From contig JAUMIR010000005.1 of the NCBI GenBank assembly GCA_030847615.1, forward strand, positions 164,700,596 to 164,764,595: a stretch of DNA of 64,000 bases, in the 5' to 3' direction. This DNA comes from Gambelia wislizenii. Taxonomy: Eukaryota; Chordata; Lepidosauria; Squamata; Crotaphytidae. A program made the position numbers and the translations under genes. Shown here in pieces: positions 56,186 through 64,000 of this stretch. The notes under the pieces are model-generated. The model ran no database searches. It saw only the letters and a list, made by a program, of their open reading frames with translations, and was not told the DNA's origin. Numbering within the stretch: the first letter of the stretch is position 1; every line of letters starts with the position of its first letter.

Positions 56186-57823
56186 GAACATCCCACTTAA
56201 ACCCGTTCTTTTGCCTGCATAACTTTGTCATTTTTATGCCAGCAAAAGAGCTCCCCATGCCACACTTACCTTCCCTCCTGTCCAAAGGCTTCCCCAGCAA
56301 TGAAAGAGGAAGTAAACAGAGCTCTGTTGACCTCCTCATTCCAAATCCCTCATATTTTTGCGAGAATACATAACGCAGGAAATTCAAAAATAAAAACAAA
56401 AATAACAAAGTTAAAGTTAGAAAAAGTTACCCAAACACACTAAAAAAAATCCCAAGTAAACTGGGGAGGGTCATAAAAAGTGTGTCACCTACCTGGATGT
56501 TGTGATCTCACCTGGAAGTGTTCTCACCAGACTGGCCATTGATGCCACATTCATATGAGTACAATGGCGCGAAGTTTCAGACGCCAGCAATGCCAGCACA
56601 AAAGTGCCATGGGAATCAATTGACAGCTTAAGCTTGAGATGGTTTTTTGGGCTACATTTTCTTTTACCATTCAGTTGCACAGGATTCAGCTGAATGAGAA
56701 CAGACTGTTGCAGCACTGCCTGACATACCCTTCCAGTAATGCCTCTTTCCTATCAAGAGAAACATTCAGATTTGTCATTAATATTGGCTGTGAAATCCTA
56801 TGTGGTGTGGATAACCCATCTTCCTGTGGTGTGGATAACCACTTAAAACTCCTACAGCTGTCAAAGTTCATGTATGTCAAAGTTGTCTCAAAGAACATTA
56901 TTGCTGATATCTTCTCTATTAAAGGTAAATTCCATCTACTGTATAACAGTAGAAGCAGAAGGAAATTTCTGGTAAGATGGAATTTTAAAATAAATATGCC
57001 ATCTTGTTTGTTTCCTTTGGTAATGAAGAAGAGTTTTGTTTTGTTTTGTTTTGTTTTGTTTTGGATTAATGTTTGCAGTCAGGAAGGGGTGAGTTAACAT
57101 GATGGCTGCCCAAACCATGGGTCTGTAACATGCAACAGCCATTTACTATAGATTTGGCTTTAAGTGTTGTAGGGTTATACCAGTAAAAAGCATGGTAATA
57201 TTAGATAACAGTTTATCCTTGATGAGACCTATTTTGAGCAAAATGGTTGTTCATAAATTCATGCATTTCAGGAAAAGCTATGGAGTTGATTAGTTTATAT
57301 CACTGGTTAATTAAAATTCTGTGGAAAATCATATCTTACTGTAATGCACAGCATCATCATTTTATTAAAATAAGTGTTCTAGATCTTTGGCTTTGCAAAT
57401 TGTTGTTTGCTATGGACACATTTATCAATCATAGGTGTGGATGTTTTTGCAATTACTTTTCCAGGCTATCCTGTATGGCACATACTACTTTTTAAAATCT
57501 GCTGAATATATGTGATACTCCTAGTTGCATTTCTAGATGATAGTGCTTTGTCCTGGAAAATAATTGGCTGCAGTGACACCTGAAGCTGGAAGAAGCTAGC
57601 TGGAGATAAACTTAAGTACAGTAGTAGATACAACAGAAGATTACTATGATAAGATTTGTAACCACAGTGAACAAAGCAAGCAAACATAACATAAATCTGA
57701 AGTTAACATAGAGATTAATCACTAAGCAATAGGAATAAAAATGTTGTTGACTACACATAGTAAGAGTCATTACATTTCTTTAATAATTGTCTTCCTAACT
57801 AAAATTCAAAACTTAGAATCTTT
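56186..57823. other. Unique sequence with a (TTTTG)n tract
   Basis: (TTTTG)6 at 57034-57062 and a local duplication of TGTGGTGTGGATAACC at 56800-56840. The 152-codon open frame at 56639-57094 has no recognisable domain and ends in the simple repeat, so it is not called as a gene. Confidence 0.4.
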
Positions 57824-58920
57824 GGTCCTGTCTATACAAGGGGGGGGGGAAGGGCAGGCATTCACACGAATGCGGACTGCCTACATGGTTTTTAGGTCCC
57901 CCCTAAACTCCACATGACCCCTAGCGCAGCTGGCGAGTGTGCCACCATGGTGGCTGGGGATTCTGTGGAGTGTATGGGGGGAAAAGGTTTGGCTCCTCCA
58001 GGCCCTTCCCGCATTGCACCCGTGAATCACCCACTCACCTTTGTCCCCTCACAGCGACCCTCCTCCTCCCTCTTCCCTACCCTACCAGCCAGGTCACAGG
58101 GAGCCCTCTGAGGCTGCCCATCCCCATACCGTCGCCTGTGGCCAAACCAGCGCTCAAGATCCAGTGGGGTCTTGCATGCACACCCGGCATCCTCACTGCC
58201 CATTCATTCACCTACAGCAACAACAGCTGCTGCTGCGACTCCTGCTGCTCCTTCCCCGCCACCAGAGCACTCCACCACCCACCGTGCCATACCTGTTGTC
58301 TGTCTCCAAGGCTCCAGAGGTACAGCACCTGAGGAGCCAGAGGAATGGAGGAGGAGGCAGAGGAGGAGGGAGAGGTAGAGGGCGGCGGAGGCAGGCAAGC
58401 AGGCAGGTGGGGAGAGTCCTTTGCTCACTTCCCAGATGCTGCTGCTGCTACAGCAAGAAAGGCTGCCATGTGCTCAGCTCCCCACAGCCAGCCAGCCAGC
58501 CAGCCAGCCAGCCAAGGGCAGTGGGAGAGGAGGCTGGGGCTGGGCGAGCAATTCAGTGAACCAACTAGTCACCCTCTTCTTCCTACAGCTGCTGCTAGCT
58601 CCGGCTCCCTCTTCCTCTGCTGTACCATTAAAAAAAACAGTGGCTGCAGCTGCTTGTCCTCTTTGCAGACCCCACCCCCTGTGCGGGATCGGCCAATCAC
58701 AAGGCTGCCTGTTCGAATCTGTGCAACTGTGATGTACACAGCATCACACAATTTGAACAGCCCACAGATTAATCCGGGAAAAGGGGCAGACAAGCCACTC
58801 ATGGACTTTAAGGTGATTTTGGCTGCCCTCCCTTCTGAATTACACATATAAATGGCCGTGTGAACAGATGGCTGATCTTTCACATGTCATTCATATTTAT
58901 TTTGCCGTGTAGATGATCCC
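57824..58920. mobile_element. GC-rich MITE with GGTCCTGTCTATAC ends and TTT duplication
   Basis: Left GGTCCTGTCTATACAAG, right (reverse) GGGATCATCTACACGGC, flanked by TTT (57821-57823 and 58921-58923). The 1.1-kb interior is much richer in GC than its surroundings, and contains (CAGC)n at 58485-58513. Its open frames (up to 172 codons) are low-complexity. Ends fit the 3-bp-duplication MITE group. Confidence 0.6.
58485..58513. repeat. (CAGC)n microsatellite
   Basis: Seven perfect copies of CAGC in the GC-rich MITE. Confidence 0.9.
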
Positions 58921-58923
58921 TTT

Positions 58924-61598
58924 GTGGACATCAGTACACATACACTATGATGGTGTGTATGCTCTGGGAACAAATTAGAATAGTTTCTAGACAGCATTAC
59001 CAGACATCCAGGGATTCTAGAACATCTTGCTATAAAGAATAATTCTGGTCATGCCAGAGCTTGGAACATTAGATCTGAAAATTAATTCATTAATGTTGAA
59101 TGCCAAAACAAAGATTAATTTATTGCCAATAGAGGAAATAATTTAATTATTTAATAAAATAATACTAATTTAATTTAATTTAATTTAATTTAATTGATGG
59201 AGAATGGCATGATGGTTTTCAACATTTACCCCAGGAGAGATTTTATTAGTGTCTCCTTCAAAAGTACTTTTTGTTACTTTGGAGTTGGAGTCCAACTCAT
59301 CTCGAAATTGTCAGGTAGAGAAAGACTGCCTTAAAGAGGGATGTAAATTGTCCATAGAAGCTAGTAAGGGAAGAGGGGAGCATGCCAGCCCTCACCTATG
59401 AAGGATGTCACATTCTGAAATACATCCTTTCATTACATCCTTTTGGATGTGAAGGACTCTGGATGCCTGAGGGTCTCCTGCCAAGCAAACAATTTATCCA
59501 TCTATCCCACGTTCCATTCCATGTTCCAGGTAATGTCTCATAATTTCTCTTCATCTCCATTCTCTTGCTTCTAAAATCCACGAGACAGCAGTCATATTAG
59601 AACAATCCAGCCATTTAGCACAGAGCCATGTGCTGTATTTCCTCTAATCCTAATCCCTCTTCCTTTGAGACTCTCCTGTTTTATTCTGTTTGTTAGAGAG
59701 AACCACCCCTTAATGAATTCTAATGATGTAAAACCAACAAATTTGTTAAAGTGTAGGCATAACTGCAGCACTAATCAGACAATTAAGAGTTCAGCAACTT
59801 TGGATGCAGGAGAAGCTAACAAATTAACAGTTTAACCAATTACATTTCCCCCCCTGAATCTCTTGTGGATGGGAGTAATATCCTTGTATGACCAGTAGTA
59901 ATAATCTCTCTCAGGAATTAGCACATTAATACAAGCTAGTATGGGAAACATGAAAACAGATACAATGAAATATGGAATTGCTGCAAGTAACAGACTCATG
60001 TGATACTGCTAAAATTGTTGGAAGACAGTAGAAATGAAAACTGCAGACAAATGGCTGAATTTTTGACTATAGTGATACTGTCATGGTATTCTCAGGGAAG
60101 CATCATCCATCCACACTGGCGGTATTAGCTTGGAGTGATAGAATGACATCTCCAAGAGCCATGTGTTCTCCACTCCCAATAGAGTAAAAATTCCTGCCCT
60201 GTCAAACTGCTGCCAGGGACACTGAGGTATATTTGCTCAGTGAGTCATGAATGTGGGTTGTGCAGGACAGAAGTGAATAAATAGATTTATCTGTGCAGTA
60301 ACATAACATTGCATGTATTAAACCTAAAACTGAAATATGACATACTCTGTTTGATGGTTATCCCTGTGAAATTCCTGTTTTCTTTGGAAAGAAGAACAGT
60401 AAGGTGTGGATTGCAGTGAGGGGCTGCTGCTGTTAATGTTTTTTCAGGGACCCTTTATCACTGAGATGTGACTGGATCATTATGTTTCTCTGACTCAGGA
60501 CAGTTTTAGAATCCTTATCCCTGTGATTAATAACTCTAATATACCATGATGATATAGTGGGTCTCTAAAGCTAAATTAATTTCCTATTCATAAACCAAAA
60601 GGCAGGTGTATCAGGCTTCTCTCACATTTCTATTTCAGTAGGCTGTTGGGGGTGGGGGTATGTGAATAGTTTCTTGCCCCTTAAAATGTTTTAAGGAATG
60701 GAAAATGTAAACTTTTTTTTAATGAAGTCCATACTGCTAGCATTTTGCATTGAAACCATGCCAGGTCCTCCATTGTGAAGAATAAGTGGCTATTACTCTG
60801 TTCCCTTGGTAAAGACATGTACTTGATTTGTCACTTTTTTCTATGGTATTTGGAATATTGAATGCTATATGCTCCAAAATTAAGCTTACCAAAGGCAATA
60901 AGCCCATATGTGAGCTTGGGGACAGAAGTCTTAATGCATGATTACTTTTGTAGAGTGTGCACATTATGAAATGACCAGATAATTGACACAATATATCATA
61001 TATTGTCCGAAGAAAATAGTTCAACTCTGGTCACAAAATCTAACTAAGATGGTTAGAGGTAACTCACAGTTATCCTGGCTAGATAAATTTAGTAGTGAAT
61101 AGATAGAAAATGTGTTATTTGGGACAGGAAACAAAATAGTCATTAGAATACTTCATTCTAATTTTGATGCTAAAATGTGAGACACCCCCCCCCCCAAAGT
61201 TGGACCTGATTATTAAGTGCTACTCTCTCCCCCCACTTCCCCACTGGTTATTAGACATACTTAAAAATACTTGGTGGTGCATTTAGATTAAATTGCATAA
61301 CCATTTTACCCAATAATAGGAAACAGGGTTGTGGATGAGAGAGAATGCCCCTGTACTGCAGACTCTACTGCTAGTGTCCCCAGATTATTTACCATGGAGG
61401 AAAGCATTCTGGAGGAATGTGACCTGTTTTCTCTCAAGCCATGTGAAATTATCTGCCAAAGAGCCAAACCACATCCAATATGACAACTTGGAGCCTGCTA
61501 CATTACCTTTTGTGAAGGATTCCTCCTGGTTCCACACCATCTCAGTTATTTCCCCCAGTTCCTGATGCCCTTGAATGTAACTTTGTTCTTTGCTAGTA
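58924..61598. other. Unique AT-rich sequence with an (AATTT)n tract
   Basis: (AATTT)6 at about 59167-59195. No gene or bounded repeat recognised in the rest. Confidence 0.45.
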
Positions 61599-61827
61599 TA
61601 GTTCTCCCTTCACATTTGCTGGGATTTGGTTCCAGGACCCCCGTGAATACCCAAATCCGTGAATACTGAAGTCCCATTCTATGCAATGGCATAGCAAAAT
61701 GGTGTCCCTTATATAAGATGGCAAAATCAAGGTTTGCTTTTTGGATTATTATTTTTTAAAGAATATTTTCAAGCTGTGAATACTTAAATCCATGAATGCC
61801 AAATCCATGAATGTGGAAGGACAACTG
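61599..61827. mobile_element. Pogo/Tigger-like MITE, 229 bp, TA duplication
   Basis: Left TAGTTCTCCCTTCACATTTG, right (reverse) CAGTTGTCCTTCCACATTCA, with TA at 61597-61598 and 61828-61829. It aligns with the copy at 6913-7142 along its length in inverted orientation, for example CCCTTATATAAGATGGCAAA here. Confidence 0.85.
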
Positions 61828-61829
61828 TA

Positions 61830-62206
61830 CTGTCAAATTCCTAGGATATTTTGCCTCGAGGCAACAAAATTCATTTATAAGGAAAATACATAGATACAAT
61901 ATGTTGTAGCACTTCATGCTATGCCCATGAGTTAAACTTACACACCAGTGTGCAGCCCATCCCCTGAAAATGCCCACAGAAGCCCATGCCATGATAACAA
62001 TCATAAATTAGTTTCCCTATTTTAATTTAGTTTTGATTAATTTAGATAATCACAGACATTGGAACATCTTATCTTAAGTATCTTCTCTAAAAGTTAGATT
62101 TGGAAAATAGTTGTAATGATAGTTATGGAACACTCCAGTATATCAAAATGTCTGATATAAAGCAGTGCACTGCTGTGTTTTTTTGAGCCATGTGGAAAGC
62201 TCTCTT

Positions 62207-62240
<34 letters not shown>

Positions 62241-63651
62241 TATGGGGTGTGTTTTCCTGGGATAAAATGTTCCCTCCCATTGCAAATAATAAGAGTAAAT
62301 CTATCTACACCAGTATTGGCACTGATTTAAATTTTCCTTGGTGGTGGGAACATGATTAGGGGCTTTGAGGGCTGTGCACTTGAGCAGATCTATGTCCTCT
62401 TCCTCCCAGCCCACAAGTGCAATGCTAGTTGGCCTTCCTCCATCACAGTTCTGACTTTTTAGGGGTCCCATTGGCTTGATCCTCCCTTCTCAGGTTGGAT
62501 CTCTTTATCTCTTACCTTTTGAGGGGATTTTTGCTTATTCCTGTTGCCCCAGAGACCCTTTTACAACAATCATAAGATTCATATTTACAGTAGTTTGAAA
62601 TAAAATGCCATTTAACCATAAATATATTAAATATATTTTCGCTGTTCAGTTTTGTCCAAATAACTTTCAAGTATCATGAATTAAATGAGGCTTTACAAAT
62701 GTAGCCCCCGCCCCTCACAGTAGTATTTCCTTTTTTCATCAGCTCCCATTTCCTAATTCAGGTAAACGTGTTGAAGTGGTTGCTTCTACAAAGTTTGTTA
62801 TAAAGCAGAAGGCCAAATATAGATGCAGTTGTATTTTCATCCACAATATACCTCTGGAGCAATTTCTCTAAGTTCAATTCTTTCCAAAATGATTTTATTT
62901 AAATAAGGTGAAGGTCAATGTGCTTGTCTTGCAGATCCCACTGCATAGTGAGTTACAATTCATAAATCATTGCATTGAAAGGAAGGAGTTTACTCTCTTC
63001 TTGAGCTCTGCAAATGTAATGCCTGCTTAAACTAATAAAAGATGAGCTATTTTATGGGTTACTTGACCATCTTTTGCTCAGTTGTGAACTGTTTTTGAAA
63101 TAATCCCTTTAGGTGGGTTTTTGGCAGTGTATGAAAGTATATTCTTCATGGCCTAGTAGCTTCCTTAATATTTTGACACCTTCCCCCATTTTCCCACTAA
63201 GTCGCTGTTAAAATAAGGACCTGCTTTTATCATATTGTGAAAAAGTATTTCTGTTCAATAAGCAGTGTCAGATTGTGGAACAAAAATGGACATCCAAGGC
63301 ATCTTGTATTGATTTCAGTGCTGTGGAACTAGAAAAAACTTATGTATGAGAATTTCTTCACATTATTTCAATCCAGCCAAACAAACAAAAAATATATATA
63401 ATGGTCCGCACACAGATAGTTTAAACTGTAATATACCCAAACCACTAATGTGATTCATTATGCATACAGTGTTCCTCTAATAGCTTTCCTGCAATACCTT
63501 TCATGTGATGTCATCCTGTGCTAACTGAAGTAGAAACTGTACTCTTAAGTGTTGTCTGTAGTATTTAGTACTCATAGCCTGGTTTTCTTTTAAGGAATAC
63601 TTCTCTATTCCTTTATACTACATCATTTTGGCATGCATCCATTTGACAATA
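61830..63651. other. Unique sequence with (CT)n(CA)n
   Basis: (CT)n then (CA)n at 62202-62240. No gene recognised. Confidence 0.45.
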
Positions 63652-63997
63652 TAGGTTCAATATACCTGATCCAAAATGCTTGAGACCAGAAATGTTTTGT
63701 ATTTTAGATTTTTTATTTTTTTTTTTGAATATTTGCATATACAGTACATAATGAGATCTTGGAGATGGGACCTAAGTCCAAACATGAAATTCATTTAGGT
63801 TTCATATAAACCTTATACACATAGCCTGAAGGTAATTTCATACAAAATATTCTTAATAATTTTGTGCATGAAATGTGTATATACATTGAACCATCTGAAA
63901 GCAAAGGTGTCACTATCTCAGCCACCCATGTGGACAGTCTGTGATAGTTTTGCATTTTGAAATATTTTGGATTTCTGGATAAGGGATACTCAAACTG
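63652..63997. mobile_element. Tigger-like MITE, 346 bp, second family
   Basis: The right end, reversed, CAGTTTGAGTATCCCTTATC, and the left end TAGGTTCAATATACCTGATC are inverted repeats with TA outside (63650-63651 and 63998-63999). The next bases, CCAAAATGCTTGAGACCAGA, closely resemble a mammalian Tigger-type family. It has no coding sequence. Confidence 0.8.
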
Positions 63998-64000
63998 TAC

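Noticed and set aside
56639..57097. 152-codon open frame as a gene
   Set aside because: No domain is recognised and the end runs through a (TTTTG)n tract.
58041..58559. Host CpG-island gene or exon
   Set aside because: The frame is low-complexity and lies between MITE-like terminal repeats; no splice-supported structure is visible.

Overview
The window looks like squamate-reptile (lizard-type) nuclear DNA made almost entirely of transposable elements set in AT-rich unique sequence. I found no exon or RNA gene that I could assign to a host gene. The assignment to squamates rests on the mix of repeats: 5S-rRNA-headed SINEs and tRNA-headed SINEs with the BovB-type tail known from lizards, BovB/RTE, CR1, L2-like and L1 LINEs, tyrosine-recombinase (DIRS/Ngaro) elements, a Penelope element with a GIY-YIG domain, Tc1, mariner, hAT and pogo/Tigger-like DNA elements. 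The genus cannot be decided from the sequence alone.

Layout. 1-560: right end of a DIRS-type element, with the end of its recombinase and its complementary terminal repeats. 3.3-5.0 kb: Tc1 remnants, one carrying a LINE-tail insertion. 6.9-7.6 kb: two well-bounded MITEs (TA and 8-bp target duplications). 9.0-10.2 kb: three 5S-derived SINEs. 11.1-12.4 kb: BovB split by a MITE. 16.5-22.3 kb: a 5.7-kb minus-strand DIRS-order (Ngaro-like) retrotransposon with gag, RT, RNase H and tyrosine recombinase, all broken by stops and frameshifts. 22.9-23.6 kb: MITE. 24.2-26.0 kb: L2-like LINE interrupted by a pogo/Tigger-like MITE filled with a palindromic array. 30.7-32.2 kb: SINE, then a head-to-head Penelope. 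33.4-36.5 kb: CR1 and BovB, the latter holding a foldback made of Penelope ends. 38.0-40.4 kb: L1 containing a second array-filled MITE that creates misleading 400-codon open frames. 44.4-46.3 kb: GC-rich MITE and CR1. 48.2-49.4 kb: L2-like LINE. 50.2-52.3 kb: non-LTR RT fragment beside a full-length dead mariner. 53.5 kb: L2-like tail. 57.8-58.9 kb: GC-rich MITE. 61.6 and 63.7 kb: pogo/Tigger-like MITEs.

The most unusual signal is the pair of TA-flanked MITEs at 24.7-26.0 and 38.4-39.9 kb (with a likely third at 44.4-44.9 kb). They share terminal repeats with ordinary 230-bp MITEs in the same window, but their interiors are replaced by tandem arrays whose every unit is itself an inverted repeat. 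A second pattern is a set of four MITEs with GGGCTTGTCTAC-like ends and apparent 3-bp target duplications. Nesting gives relative ages: BovB is older than the Penelope foldback inside it, L1 is older than the 38.4-kb MITE, and the 24.2-kb LINE is older than the 24.7-kb MITE.
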